Shown here: piece after piece, positions 26,764 to 36,905 of the stretch
Layout of the letters: each line of letters opens with the position of its first letter
Numbering within the stretch: the stretch's first letter is position 1
Assembly: GCA_963825625.1 (NCBI GenBank)
Contig: CAWGUF010000019.1
Location: 124,001 to 188,000 of the forward strand
Source: CAMDPA01 sp963825625
GTDB lineage: Bacteria; Pseudomonadota; Alphaproteobacteria; Rhizobiales; Hyphomicrobiaceae
Direction of reading: 5' to 3'
DNA length: 64,000 nucleotides
The notes under the pieces: model-generated
Told to the model about the DNA's origin: nothing
Seen by the model: the letters and a program-made list of their open reading frames with translations, nothing else
Database searches by the model: none
Position numbers and translations under genes: made by a program

Positions 26764-27111
26764 ATGAAATCCTGTACCCAATGCGGTCGCTGCTGCCAGA
26801 ACCCTCACTTCATGGAGAGCCTCGGCATTTCCGAGGAGGACGAGGCGAGGTGGCGTGAACAGGGGCGAGGCGACATATTGGCGAAGGTGAACAACCAGAT
26901 GGGCTGGCTGGAGCCTGGTCCGTGTCCGTTTGTCCACGAGATGGGAGATGGCCGCTACGCGTGTGCCATTTACGAGACGCGGCCCGGAACGTGCCGCGAT
27001 TATCCGATTGCGGTGATCCACATGGAATTTGTCGATTGCGAGATGCTGGATCCGGGCGATACGGATGCCGATGTCGCCCGCTTCATGGGGCGGGCCGTGG
27101 CGCAACCGTGA
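26764..27111 (+). CDS. YkgJ-family cysteine-cluster protein
   Basis: A 115-residue protein with the CxxCxxCC signature at the start (CTQCGRCCQNP), a CPF motif in the middle and CAIYETRPGTCRDYP towards the end. These eight-cysteine proteins are thought to bind zinc or an iron-sulfur cluster; the role is not established. The start at 26764 places the cysteine cluster directly at the N terminus as in the family. A TGCCA-ATATG-TGGCA inverted repeat lies 84 bases upstream (26666-26680). Confidence 0.85.
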   Translation: MKSCTQCGRCCQNPHFMESLGISEEDEARWREQGRGDILAKVNNQMGWLEPGPCPFVHEMGDGRYACAIYETRPGTCRDYPIAVIHMEFVDCEMLDPGDTDADVARFMGRAVAQP

Positions 27112-27250
27112 CGGAGAAAGCAGCTCGAGCCGCGCAGCGAAGTAAAATCGCGTTTCACCGTGCGGCGTGATAACCGCCTCAGGCGGCTTGTGTTGCGGCG
27201 GGGCTGGGCCGATACTGGGCCGTTTCCGCCGACCCCGCGAGGCCGCCCGC

Positions 27251-28528
27251 ATGCCCAAGAGCCGCTTCATGCCGCATTACGCTTTCGTCGTGGCCGCGAT
27301 CGCGTTCATCACGATGCTGACCGCGGCGGGCATTCGCGCCAGTCCGGGCGTTCTGGTCGTGCCGCTGGAAAACGAGTTCGGCTGGTCGCGCTCCATCATC
27401 TCGCTTGCTGTCGGGATCAACATCCTGCTTTACGGCGCCACAGGGCCGTTCGCTGCCGCACTGATGAACCGCTTCGGCGTTCGCAACATGATGCTGTTCT
27501 CGCTTGCGATGCTCGGCTACGGCGTGGGCATGACGCCCTACATGCGCGAGTCGTGGCACATGCTGCTGCTGTGGGGGCTGATCGTAGGCATCGGTGCGGG
27601 CTCGGCGGCAAACGTGCTGGCGGTGACCGTTGCCGCGCGCTGGTTCACGAAGCATCGAGGGCTGGTCACCGGCATCATGCTGTCGGCAACCGCCACGGGG
27701 CAGCTCGTGTTCCTGCCGACGCTTGCCGCGATAGCCACGGCGTATGGCTGGCGCTGGGTGTCCTTCACCATGGCGATCTGCCTGCTGGTGCTGTTTCCGC
27801 TCGTCTTCTTCCTGATGCGCGACCGGCCGCAGGATGTCGGGTTGCCGCCGTACGGGGAGACGGATGTCGAAAAGCCGGTGGAGCGGACGCGCGCCAATCC
27901 GGTGCGGGAGGCGTTCTCGGCATTGCGGGATGGGCTTGGGCAGCGCGACTACCTGTTGCTGGCGGCGACGTTCTTCGTGTGCGGAGCTTCGACCAACGGG
28001 CTGATGGGAACGCACCTGATACCGGCCTGCATCGACCACGGCATACCGGCGGTGGCGGCGGCGAGCATGCTGGCCTCGATGGCGATCTTCAATTTCTTCG
28101 GCACGACTGCGTCGGGCTGGCTGTCGGACCGCTACGACAACCGGGTGCTGCTGGCGGTCTACTACGCCCTGCGCGGGGTGTCGCTGATCATCCTGCCGTT
28201 CTCGATGAACTCGTTCTATGGGTTGGCGCTGTTCGTTGCCTTCTACGGCCTCGACTGGTTCGCCACCGTGCCGCCAACGGTCAAGATCACGACACGTATG
28301 TTCGGGCGCGAGCGGGCCAACATCATGTTTGCCTGGCTGATGTGCGTTCATCAGATCGGGGGAGCGTCAGCGGCGTATCTGGGCGGTGCGGCGCGAGCCG
28401 AGCTCGGGACATATCTGCAAGCGTTCATCGTCGCAGCCCTGATGTGCTTCCTGGCCGCGCTGATCGCGCTGATGATCGGCCGGAACTGGGCGGTGGACGA
28501 GCCGCGACCGGTCGCTCAGCCGGCCTGA
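27251..28528 (+). CDS. MFS transporter, monocarboxylate/oxalate-formate antiporter type
   Basis: A 425-residue major facilitator with 12 predicted membrane helices in two halves. Helix 1 starts near residue 9 (YAFVVAAIAFITMLTAAGIR), the conserved loop 2-3 region reads LMNRFGVRNMMLFSLAMLG and loop 8-9 reads SGWLSDRYDNRVLLAVYYA. The R-A-S-P-G-V pattern in helix 1 and the short cytoplasmic ends are typical of the monocarboxylate/oxalate-formate branch. It probably imports an organic acid for the surrounding enzymes, for example the amidase encoded next (inference). Confidence 0.85.
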   Translation: MPKSRFMPHYAFVVAAIAFITMLTAAGIRASPGVLVVPLENEFGWSRSIISLAVGINILLYGATGPFAAALMNRFGVRNMMLFSLAMLGYGVGMTPYMRESWHMLLLWGLIVGIGAGSAANVLAVTVAARWFTKHRGLVTGIMLSATATGQLVFLPTLAAIATAYGWRWVSFTMAICLLVLFPLVFFLMRDRPQDVGLPPYGETDVEKPVERTRANPVREAFSALRDGLGQRDYLLLAATFFVCGASTNGLMGTHLIPACIDHGIPAVAAASMLASMAIFNFFGTTASGWLSDRYDNRVLLAVYYALRGVSLIILPFSMNSFYGLALFVAFYGLDWFATVPPTVKITTRMFGRERANIMFAWLMCVHQIGGASAAYLGGAARAELGTYLQAFIVAALMCFLAALIALMIGRNWAVDEPRPVAQPA

Positions 28529-28658
28529 CAGGAAATGGCTGGCGGGCTTGGCTGGCGGGCTTGACGTCGGCATCACCGTCATTTGCTGCAGCACTTGTCA
28601 GTGAGGCGACGGCGAGGCATCACGTGCGGCATGCATTCGGGTTTCGCTTGAGGATTAG

Positions 28659-29999
28659 ATGATGAGATCAGCCAATTCGAAAACGGCCTCGCGCACGACT
28701 GCGGGTGAGGGGCCATTGAACATGCTTTCCGCTGCGGAGGCGGCGCGGGCCATTGCTGCCGGCGATTTCACGTCGGAAGCGCTCGTCAAGGCATGCCTCG
28801 AGCGGATCGAGGAGCGTGAGCCCAAGGTGCGGGCATGGGCGTTCCTTGATCCCGATCTGGCCCTGAAACAGGCGCGCGCACTCGACCGCGAGTTGAAGAA
28901 GAGCGGTCCTCGCGGGGCTCTGCACGGTGTGCCGGTGGGCATCAAGGATGTGCTGGATACGGCCGATATGCCGACCCAGATGGGCTCGGCGATCTATAAA
29001 GGCCATCAACCGAGATCGGATGCGGCATGCGTGGCGATGATGCGGCGCGCAGGCGCTGTAATCCTCGGTAAGACGGTGACGTGCGAGCTGGCGGGCGTGG
29101 CGCCGCGGGAAACGCGGAACCCGCACGATCCGAAACGTACCCCTGGCGGCTCCTCGTCAGGCTCTGGCGCCGCGGTTGCGGATTTTCATGTGCCGGTTGC
29201 ATTCGGCACCCAAACCGGCGGCTCGGTGTTGCGGCCAGCGGCGTTCTGTGGAGCGGTGGGATACAAGCCGACCTACAACCTCATCAATCGCGCAGGGTTG
29301 AAATTCGCGGCCGAAGGCGTGGATACGATCGGGCTGATCGGACGTACGGTCGAGGATATGGCGCTGGTCACTGATGCCTGCGTCGGCCGATCACACAAGG
29401 CGGTGGCCAAGCTCAAGGCGCCGCCGCGTATCGGGCTGTGCCGGACGTTCCTGTGGGACGAGAAGGCGCAGCCGGAGACCAAGGCTGCGGTCGAGGCCGC
29501 GGCACGGGCAGCGGAAAAGGCGGGAGCCAGGGTGCGGCCGCTAGAGCTGCCGGCTGCGTTCACGCGGCTGACGAGGGTTCGTGATCTGATCAACAACTAC
29601 GAGCGTGCCGTCGGCCTCGCCTGGGAATGGGATGTGCATCGCAAGAGGCTGTCGCCGCAGATGACCGCGACGGTGGAGCGCGGGCTTGCCGCCAAACACG
29701 CCGACTACCTCGAGGCGGTGGTGCATGCCCAGGCTTGCCGGCTCGAGATCGACACGCTGCTGGAGGACTTCGACGTCCTGCTGACGCCGGCGGTCAACGG
29801 CGAGGCGCCGCTCGGCCTCGATTACGCGGGTGATCCGGCTTTTCAGTCGCTGTGGACGCTGCTGCATGTGCCCAGCATCACGCTGCCGCTTGCCAAGGGG
29901 CCGGGCGGAATGCCGGTAGGCGTGCAACTTGTGGCGGCGCGAAATGCGGACAAGACGCTGCTGGAGGCAGCGCGGTGGATGATGGCGTTCGCGGCGTAG
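28659..29999 (+). CDS. amidase signature family hydrolase
   Basis: A 446-residue amidase with the Ser-cisSer-Lys triad: Lys96 in HGVPVGIKDVLD, the cis-Ser in TPGGSSSGSGAAVA near residue 166, and nucleophile Ser189 in GTQTGGSVLRPA. The length is that of stand-alone amidases such as acetamidase or biuret/allophanate-type enzymes, not of GatA, and no gatB/gatC is adjacent. It hydrolyses an amide or ester bond of unknown substrate to a carboxylate. The neighbour on the 5' side is an MFS transporter, which suggests a small uptake-plus-hydrolysis unit. Confidence 0.9.
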   Translation: MMRSANSKTASRTTAGEGPLNMLSAAEAARAIAAGDFTSEALVKACLERIEEREPKVRAWAFLDPDLALKQARALDRELKKSGPRGALHGVPVGIKDVLDTADMPTQMGSAIYKGHQPRSDAACVAMMRRAGAVILGKTVTCELAGVAPRETRNPHDPKRTPGGSSSGSGAAVADFHVPVAFGTQTGGSVLRPAAFCGAVGYKPTYNLINRAGLKFAAEGVDTIGLIGRTVEDMALVTDACVGRSHKAVAKLKAPPRIGLCRTFLWDEKAQPETKAAVEAAARAAEKAGARVRPLELPAAFTRLTRVRDLINNYERAVGLAWEWDVHRKRLSPQMTATVERGLAAKHADYLEAVVHAQACRLEIDTLLEDFDVLLTPAVNGEAPLGLDYAGDPAFQSLWTLLHVPSITLPLAKGPGGMPVGVQLVAARNADKTLLEAARWMMAFAA

Positions 30000-30140
30000 C
30001 CGTCTGGGCGAACGGGGCCGCGGCCGCTGTGCCACTAGAGCAGTTTTATCCGACCAGTGAACCGCGGCAGTGGTTCCGTCTGGTCGGATGATGGTCTAGC
30101 GGGATCATTCGTCAGGCCGCTCGATCAATCGAGGTTTAAC

Positions 30141-31466
30141 GTGCGCGAGTTCGAAGCCGTGGTCGCGGAGGCTCTGGAGCATCACAAGGCGGGGCGGCTC
30201 GCCGAGGCGGGGGCGGCATACGCCCGGGCGCTGGTGTTGTCACCGGAGCATCCGGCGGTGTTGCACAATATCGGGACCGTGCAGGCCGCGCAGGGCGATC
30301 ACGTCATGGCGCTGGCAAGCTTCGACAGGGTTGTCGGGGTTGAGCCAGGGTATGCCGCGGCGCATTACAACCGCGGCGTGGCGCTGGAAAAGCTCGGCAG
30401 GGCGCGCGAGGCGATCGAGGCGTTCCGGCGCGCCGTTGCGCTCGAGCCTGGCAATTACGATGCGCACCGGGCGCTCGGCTTCCTTTGGCTGGCCGAAGGC
30501 GAGCGCGGGCGAGCCCTCGACCACTTCGCCCGCACCTATGAGCTCAGGCGCGGCGAGGATCGGACCAGTGCTGCTGCTCGATCGCTCGATCACAGCTCGA
30601 AGGCCAAGCTTTCCCATGATGCCGGGCTGTTCCGCTACCTTGCCAGCGAAATGCGCGATGGGCGCCGGTTCGAGCTGCTGGCCCGGATTTACGAACAGGC
30701 TTCGGGGGGGCTTGGCGAGGGTATCGTCCGGCTCAGCGGCGACCAGCTCGAGCTTCTTGGCGAGGACTACAACACGGCGATCAACATCCGGGTTGCGCCG
30801 GAGCTGAGCGGTCCAGCGATCAATCCGGCGCTCGACGCAGAGGCGATCGCGCAGGGGTTTGCTGACGAGCGCGCGGTGGCAATCGACGACCTGCTGACGC
30901 CGCAGGCGCTGGCCGGTCTCGGCCGCAATCTGCTGGAAAGCACGATATGGCACGACTTCAGCCACATCGGCGGTTTCGTCGCGACCTATCTGGAAGATGG
31001 TCTGGCTTCACCGCTGCTGCTGCAGGTCGCCGACGAGCTGCGTGGGTTGCTGCCTGCCGTGCTTGGCGCTCATCCGCTGACTCAGGCTTGGGCGTTCAAG
31101 GGGCTGGAAGGGCACGCCGCTGTCGATGCGCATGCCGACGACGCCGCGATCAGTTTGAACCTGTGGCTGACGCCGGATGCCGCCAACCTGGAGCCGGGGC
31201 AGGGCGGTCTGGCGGTGTGCCGCAGGTTGCCGCCGGCCGATTGGGCAATGGCCGGCTACGATGCCGACAAGGACGCCGTGCGCGCGTTTCTCGAAGCCCA
31301 CGCCGAGGATTTGCTGCGGGTGCCCTACCTGCAGAACCGGGCAGTGATGTTCGATGCCCGGCTGTTCCACCGCTCGGACGCACCACGGTTTCAGCCAGGG
31401 CATGCGAATCACCGGATCAATCTGACCCTGCTCTATGGCCGGCGGGGCGGAGCGAAGGCGGCATGA
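30141..31466 (+). CDS. TPR protein fused to a 2-oxoglutarate/Fe(II) oxygenase-like domain
   Basis: A 441-residue protein. The N-terminal part (about residues 1-135) contains at least three TPR repeats (AGAAYARALVLSPEHPAVLH; GYAAAHYNRGVALEKLGRA; EPGNYDAHRALGFLWL). The C-terminal half (about 200-441) looks like a double-stranded beta-helix oxygenase: HADDAAISLNLWLTPD gives an HxD-type motif and RLFHRSDAP the distal His, followed by the basic RINLTLLYG strand. GAGG lies 7 bases before the GTG at 30141, preferred over an in-frame GTG at 30057. Such fusions resemble protein hydroxylases that read a partner through the TPR. Target unknown. Confidence 0.68.
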   Translation: MREFEAVVAEALEHHKAGRLAEAGAAYARALVLSPEHPAVLHNIGTVQAAQGDHVMALASFDRVVGVEPGYAAAHYNRGVALEKLGRAREAIEAFRRAVALEPGNYDAHRALGFLWLAEGERGRALDHFARTYELRRGEDRTSAAARSLDHSSKAKLSHDAGLFRYLASEMRDGRRFELLARIYEQASGGLGEGIVRLSGDQLELLGEDYNTAINIRVAPELSGPAINPALDAEAIAQGFADERAVAIDDLLTPQALAGLGRNLLESTIWHDFSHIGGFVATYLEDGLASPLLLQVADELRGLLPAVLGAHPLTQAWAFKGLEGHAAVDAHADDAAISLNLWLTPDAANLEPGQGGLAVCRRLPPADWAMAGYDADKDAVRAFLEAHAEDLLRVPYLQNRAVMFDARLFHRSDAPRFQPGHANHRINLTLLYGRRGGAKAA

Positions 31467-31579
31467 CCGGTTGGCTGGGCGAGGGACCGGATCAGTGCCG
31501 AGCTGGTCACGGTGGCTGGAATGGCGGGGGGCGGGACTGCCAGGAGCATTGGCCGCACGGGCCTGATCAGGACAGGAAA

Positions 31580-31609
31580 TTGACAGCACAGGCGAGAGCC
31601 CACTATGAG
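31580..31609 (+). promoter_or_regulatory. candidate sigma-70-type promoter for the pyrK-pyrD operon
   Basis: TTGACA at 31580-31585 is followed after 18 bases by TATGAG at 31604-31609, a reasonable -35/-10 pair. It lies 62 bases before the pyrK start codon and downstream of the preceding stop at 31466. Confidence 0.4.
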
Positions 31610-31670
31610 GTAACTCGTACGCGGGGCCTCCCGCGCGGCAACCATCCCGATAACCAAAATCAGCGGCGTC

Positions 31671-32542
31671 ATGACACTCGAACATTGCGAGAAATATACG
31701 GACACAGCGCTGCGCGTCGGCGATGCCGATCCTTATCCGCAGCGAACCGCCGGTGAATTCATCGGCACCGTCGTGTCCAACGACTGGGTGAACAAGGAAT
31801 ACAAGCACCTGATTCTGAAAGTGCACGAGCGGGCGCTGGAGGCCTATGCCGGGCAGTTCTTCCACCTGCTTTGTCCGACGCCGGATGGGGCCGAGGTGTG
31901 GATGCGGCGGCCGATGAGCATCTACCGCATCGACAAGGCCAATGGGCACCTGGAATTCCTCTACAAGTGCGAGGGACGCGGGACGCGTGGCATGGCGATG
32001 ATGGGGGCCGGCGACGAGTTCAACATGGCCGGTCCTCTCGGCAAGGGCTTCGGGCTCAAGGATGGCTGGAAGAACATCGTGGTGCTCGGTCGCGGCGTGG
32101 GGCTGGCGACGCTGGCGCCGCTGTCGCAGCTGGCGAAGGACGCTGGCGTGGGCGTGACGGCCATTCTGTCCGCGCGCAATCCAGACGTGGTGATGTCGCG
32201 AGGAGCTGTTCGAGGGTCTCGGTGCCAAGACGATCACAGTGGTCGACAGCGACGCCTCCAGCGATGTCGCGAACGTCGAGAAGATCATCGAGGAGCTGAT
32301 TGCTCAGGGCAAGGCCGACGCGTTCTTCACGTGCGGCTCCAGCCGGCTGCTCAAGCTGATGCAACAGCTCGGCAAGAAGCACGGTGTGCCCGGGCAGGTC
32401 GCCATGGAGCAGATCATGGTGTGCGGCTTCGGCGCCTGCTACGTCTGCATGCGGACGTTCGAGATCGACGGCGTCAAGACGCTTGAAGCGGGTGTGCCGC
32501 GACGGGCCGGTGTTCAATATGCAGGAGGCGGTGGGATGGTAG
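31671..32542 (+). CDS. dihydroorotate dehydrogenase electron-transfer subunit (PyrK-like), two frameshifts
   Basis: A flavin/iron-sulfur reductase of about 290 residues once two one-base insertions are removed (C at 32199; T at 32483/32484). The FAD domain shows RRPMSIYRIDKANGHLEF, the NAD domain shows VVLGRGVGLATLAPLSQLA, and a C-terminal 2Fe-2S cluster site is VCGFGACYVCMRTF with its Cys spacing. PyrK passes electrons from PyrD to NAD+. The repaired frame ends at TAG 32540-32542, overlapping the start of pyrD by 7 bases, so the pair is cotranslated. Class 1B systems are unusual in alphaproteobacteria, whose biosynthetic enzyme is normally class 2; a catabolic or redox-balancing role is possible. 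Confidence 0.82.
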
Positions 32543-33491
32543 ATCTGTCGGTCAAGATCGGCGACATCACGCTGCAGAATCCGGTCACGCCCGCATCGGG
32601 CGCGTTCTCGTGGGAATACAACGACGTCATCGACTTGAACCGGCTCGGCGGCCTCGTCGCCAAGACGATCTGCCGCGAGCCGCGATTCGGCAACCCGACG
32701 CCGCGCATGGCGGAGACGGAAGCGGGCATCATCCAGTCGATCGGACTGCCCGGCAAGGGCATCGAGTACTTCATCGATCACATCGTGCCGGAGTACGCGC
32801 GGTTCAAACCGCCGCTGATCGTGTCGTGCTCGTCCGACAATATCGAGGAGTTCGCTCTGCTTGACGGAAGAGCTTGGCGCGTGTGCCCGACGTCGATGTG
32901 ATCGAGGCCAACATCTCCTGCCCGACGCGCAACCTGACGGGCCAGAACTTCGCGATGCACGAGGACTACACGCGCGATAGCGTGAGGGCGATCAAGGAGA
33001 AGTGCGCGGGCAAGCCGCTGTGGGTGAAGCTGTCGCCCAACGCCGGCGACATCGTCTCGATCGCGCTGGCGGCGGAAGAGGCGGGCGCGGATTGTCTCGT
33101 CATCGCCAACACCTTCCTTTCGCTCAAGATCCGCACCGACAACTTCCGTCCGGCGCTCGGCAACAAGTTCGGCGGGCTCGTTTCGCCGGCGCTGAAGCCG
33201 ATCGTGCTGCGCATGGTCTATCAGGTCGCCAAGCAGGTGAAGATCCCGATCATCGGCATCGGCGGCGTGACCAAGGCGGAGGATGTCGTCGAGTACATGC
33301 TGGCGGGCGCCAGCGCGGTCGGCATCGGCTATGCGGGGTTCCGCAACCCGACCGCGCTGGTGCAGATCATCGATGACCTCGAGCGGTGGTGCGACGAGCG
33401 CGGCATCAAGACGGTCACCGAGCTGATCGGCGCGGTGAAGGACGACGACATGGAGATGGACCCGCTGGTTGCCGCCTCGCACGGGGTGTAG
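32536..33491 (+). CDS. dihydroorotate dehydrogenase class 1B catalytic subunit (PyrD-like), two frameshifts
   Basis: A TIM-barrel FMN enzyme of about 317 residues after removal of two extra T's (at 32861/32862 and 32874/32875, each turning CTG into CTTG). Typical parts are VKIGDITLQNPVTPASGAF at the start, VIEANISCPTRN with the class 1 catalytic Cys, KLSPNAGDIVSIALAAEEAG, and the C-terminal phosphate-binding IIGIGGVTKAEDVVEYMLAG. It would oxidise dihydroorotate or a related dihydropyrimidine and hand electrons to the PyrK-like partner. The neighbouring genes are catabolic, not pyrimidine-biosynthetic, so the true substrate is uncertain. Confidence 0.83.
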
Positions 33492-33609
33492 TCGAAGGCC
33501 CAGCGACTACGCCGTTTCGCGGCGGATTGCTGCTGGGAGGTGCGTGGCCGCAATGGCAAACTGAGCGGTTGCATGCGAACCAGAACCGGAACACTGGCGC
33601 GAGCGAGCC

Positions 33610-34602
33610 ATGAAAGCCGTCGTCGTCGATACGTTGGGCCGGATAGAGAACGGCACGGTCGCGGAAATCGAAGCGCCGCGGCCTAGCGTTGGCCAGCTGC
33701 TGGTCGAGGTGCATGCCGTTCCCGTGAACTACGTCGACATCGTCACCATCACGGGCAAATACCAATTCAAGCCGGATCTGCCCTATACGCCAGGCAAGGG
33801 GCCCGCGGGGATCGTCACAGCGGTCGGCGCCGGTGTGGCGCGATTTGCGGTGGGCGATCGCGTGCTGGGCATGGCCGAATATGGCGGCTATGCCGAGCAG
33901 GCCGTGGTCGACGAGGACCAAGCCTACAAACTGCCGGACAGATTGTCGTTCGTCGACGCGGCGGCGATGTCGCTGGCCTACGATACGGCGTGGATGGCGC
34001 TCAGGGACAGAGCGCGCGTGGCGCCGGGCGATCATGTGCTGGTGCTGGGCGCCAGCGGGGCGGTCGGCCGCGCCGCCATTCAGCTGGCAAACGCCATGGG
34101 GGCCGAGGTGGTGATGGCGGCGGTCTCATCGCCGGACAAGCGGGCCGCAGCGCTCGAGGCGGGCGCGGATGCGGTGATCGATCTGTCGCTTGGTGATATG
34201 CGTGAGAGCCTCAGGGCGCAGGTGTTCGAGGCGACGAACGGACATGGCGCCGATGTGATTGTCGATCCCCTCGGCAGCCCGGTTTTCGAGGCGGCGATCC
34301 GGGCCGTTGCTTGGCGCGGGCGGGTCGTCGTGCTGGGCTTTGCGGCCGGCGGCATTCCTAGCCTGAAGCTCAATTACCTGATGCTGAAGAATGCGGAGGT
34401 TTCGGGACTGCAGATTTCCGACTACCGCAAGCGTATGCCGGAGCTCGTTCGCCAGGCGTGGGAGGAGGTCTTTGCTTTCAATGCGATGGGCAAGGTGACG
34501 CCGCCGAAATCGCAGACCTATCCACTCGATGAATTCGCCGCCGCGATGCACGCGGTGGGACAGCGCAGCGCCGAGGGCCGCGTCGTTCTCGCACGGGGCT
34601 GA
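33610..34602 (+). CDS. MDR-family NADPH:quinone oxidoreductase
   Basis: A 330-residue medium-chain reductase. The GroES-like half shows NYVDIVTITGKYQFKPDLPY and PYTPGKGPAGIVTAVGAGV; the Rossmann half shows VLVLGASGAVGRAAIQLA as the NADPH-binding loop. The structural and catalytic zinc ligands of alcohol dehydrogenases are missing, so it belongs to the quinone-oxidoreductase/enoyl-reductase branch. It may reduce a quinone or an enoyl-thioester formed in the surrounding pathway. It starts 119 bases after pyrD on the same strand. Confidence 0.88.
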   Translation: MKAVVVDTLGRIENGTVAEIEAPRPSVGQLLVEVHAVPVNYVDIVTITGKYQFKPDLPYTPGKGPAGIVTAVGAGVARFAVGDRVLGMAEYGGYAEQAVVDEDQAYKLPDRLSFVDAAAMSLAYDTAWMALRDRARVAPGDHVLVLGASGAVGRAAIQLANAMGAEVVMAAVSSPDKRAAALEAGADAVIDLSLGDMRESLRAQVFEATNGHGADVIVDPLGSPVFEAAIRAVAWRGRVVVLGFAAGGIPSLKLNYLMLKNAEVSGLQISDYRKRMPELVRQAWEEVFAFNAMGKVTPPKSQTYPLDEFAAAMHAVGQRSAEGRVVLARG

Positions 34603-34710
34603 GCCTCACTCTGGACAAATGGCTTCCGGGCAGCTTTGCTGGGCCTTCAACGCGGCATCCGACAAGCTGCGGGGAGGATCACGTCTGCAACGAGGCGGAG
34701 AGGGCTCAAG

Positions 34711-36848
34711 ATGGCTGGGAAAAGCGGAGCAGGCAGCGGCGGCGCAACGGGCGGCGCGAAACAAGCGGCAACCGCCGATGGCTTGAAATCACCAAAATCG
34801 GTCCTCGCTGCGCAGTCGATTGCCATTGTCGGCGCCTCGGAGAAGGGGCGCTGGCCGACGCAGATTTTCAACAATCTCAAGAAGCTCGGCTACAAAGGGC
34901 AAGTCTACCTCATCAATCCGCGACAGACCGAGATCTATGGCGAGCGCTGCTATCCCTCGCTCAAGGATTTGCCGGCGCCTGCCGAGCACGCCGCAGTGCT
35001 GGTTCCGACGCCAGCGGTGCAATCGGTGCTGGAAGATGCGGCGGCCAGCGGCGTCAGGTCGGCCACGATCTACGCAGCGGGATTCGGTGAGGGCTCCGAT
35101 CCGGACTCGGCTGAGCGGGGCGAATGGCTCAGGAATTTCATCGCGCGCTCGCAGGTGCGGATTTCTGGGCCCAACTGCATGGGCTCGTTCAGTTATCGTG
35201 AGCGGCTGTTTGCGTATCCGCATGCCGCTTTGTGCGAGTTGGAGCCGGGGCCGGTCGGTCTGGTCTTCCAATCGGGCGGCAACCTGCAGTTCTATATGCA
35301 GTCGGGTGGCGACAGGGGCTTGCGTTATTCCTACGCGGTCTCGACAGGAAACGAGCCCGATCTGAACCTGGCCGACTATGTCAACTTTCTGGTCGACGAT
35401 CCCAATACCTCGACGATCGTCTTGTTCATCGAGGGTATTCGCAAGCCGGGTCCGTTCATGGTGGCGGCGGGCCGCGCGCTGGCAGCGGGCAAGCCGATCA
35501 TCTGCATCAAGACCGGCCGCAGCCAGGCATCACGCGAGGCGGCGATGTCGCATACCGGGGCAATCGCGGGAGATTTCGAATCGTTCCTCGCCATGTGCGA
35601 TCGCTTCGGCATCGTGTGCTGCCGGTCGATGGACGATCTGGTCGAGACTGCACTGGCTTTCCAATGCGGTCGCCGGCCAAAGGGTCCGAAGATCGGTTTC
35701 GTGACGACTTCGGGGGGAACGGTCGATCTTCTCTATGATTATTGCGAGGCGGAGGGCGCTGCCCTGGCCACTTTCTCCGAAGCGACCAAGGCGGCGTTGC
35801 TGCCGACGATGCAGGAAGGAATCGCGCCGAAGAATCCGCTGGACGTCGGCATTCCCTCGACCTCAGAGGCGGCGGCTGGCTGGTGCCGGACTGTGCACAA
35901 CGATGCGGATGTCGACATGGTCGGGTTTGCCACCAATGTGCCGAAGAAAGGCGAAGGCTATGGCGATCTGGGGCCGTTCGCCAAGCTGACACAGGAGACA
36001 AGCAAGCCGCTGCTCGGCTTCGCGCGCGTTATACATCAGTCGCCGATCGACATCGGGCAGGCGCAACGCGATTTCGGCTTCCCTCTCCTGCAGGGGCTGG
36101 AGCCGACGGTGCGGGCGATGAACGCGTTGTGGTTCCATGCCCAGCGGCAAGGCAAGGCGCCAGTGCTGCCGCCGCCGGCGCAAGCCAGCACGCTGACGGC
36201 TGAGACACTGGAGGCGACGCTTGCCACGTATGGCATCGTGCTGCCGAAGAGCACGCTGGCCACGAAGTCCGGGCGATGCGGTCAAGGCAGCCGAGGCCAT
36301 GGGCTTTCCTGTCGTGCTCAAGATTCAATCCGCCGACATTCTGCACAAGACGGAGGCGGGCGGGGTGCTTGTCGACCTCGAGATCGCCGGAAGCGGTGGC
36401 GGAAGGGGCGCGCCAGCTCGAAGCGTCCGCGCGCAAGGCATTTCCCAAGGCCCGCATCGATGGTTTTCTCGTCCAGGAGATGGTGTCGGGTATCGAGGCG
36501 ATCGTAGGGGCGCGTACGGATGAGCTTTACGGTCCGATGCTGCTGGTCGGTGCGGGCGGCATTCTGGTGGAATTGGCGAAGGATGCGCGGCTGGCGATGC
36601 TTCCGGTCGGCAATGACGAGATCAGCTCGATGATCGACGGACTGAAACTCAACCGCCTGCTGGCGGGCTACCGCGGGCGGCCGCCGGCAGACCGTGCCGC
36701 GCTGGAGCAAACGGTTGCCGGGCTGGCACAATTCTTTCTCGATCATCGCGCGGCGATCCGGGATATCGAGATCAATCCGCTGATGATCCGGGCAGACGGT
36801 AAGGGTGCAATCGCCGTTGATGTTCGTGCGATCTGGCACGACCGCTGA
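34711..36848 (+). CDS. NDP-forming acyl-CoA synthetase (acetate-CoA ligase, ADP-forming type), two frameshifts
   Basis: About 710 residues when two single-base insertions (A at 36265/36266, G at 36389/36390) are removed. Order of domains: CoA-binding Rossmann domain (VLAAQSIAIVGASEKGRWPT at the start), succinyl-CoA-ligase-like domain with the phospho-His in EAAMSHTGAIAGD, and ATP-grasp domain (FPVVLKIQSADILHKTEAGG and ARIDGFLVQEMVSGIEAIVG). The enzyme makes or breaks an acyl-CoA with ADP/ATP. AGAGGG lies before the ATG at 34711. Both frameshifts fall in the linker before and inside the ATP-grasp domain, and codon use is normal on both sides. Pairing with the MDR reductase suggests a CoA-dependent catabolic route. 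Confidence 0.87.
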
Positions 36849-36905
36849 GCTCTGGGCCGTGCAGGCAATCCGTTTTCAGGCAATCCGTTTGGGGAGCATA
36901 TCGTC

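Noticed and set aside
27160..28662. 500-codon plus-strand frame overlapping the MFS gene
   Set aside because: Out-of-frame shadow rich in Arg/Gly/Cys; the 27251 frame shows 12 clear membrane helices.
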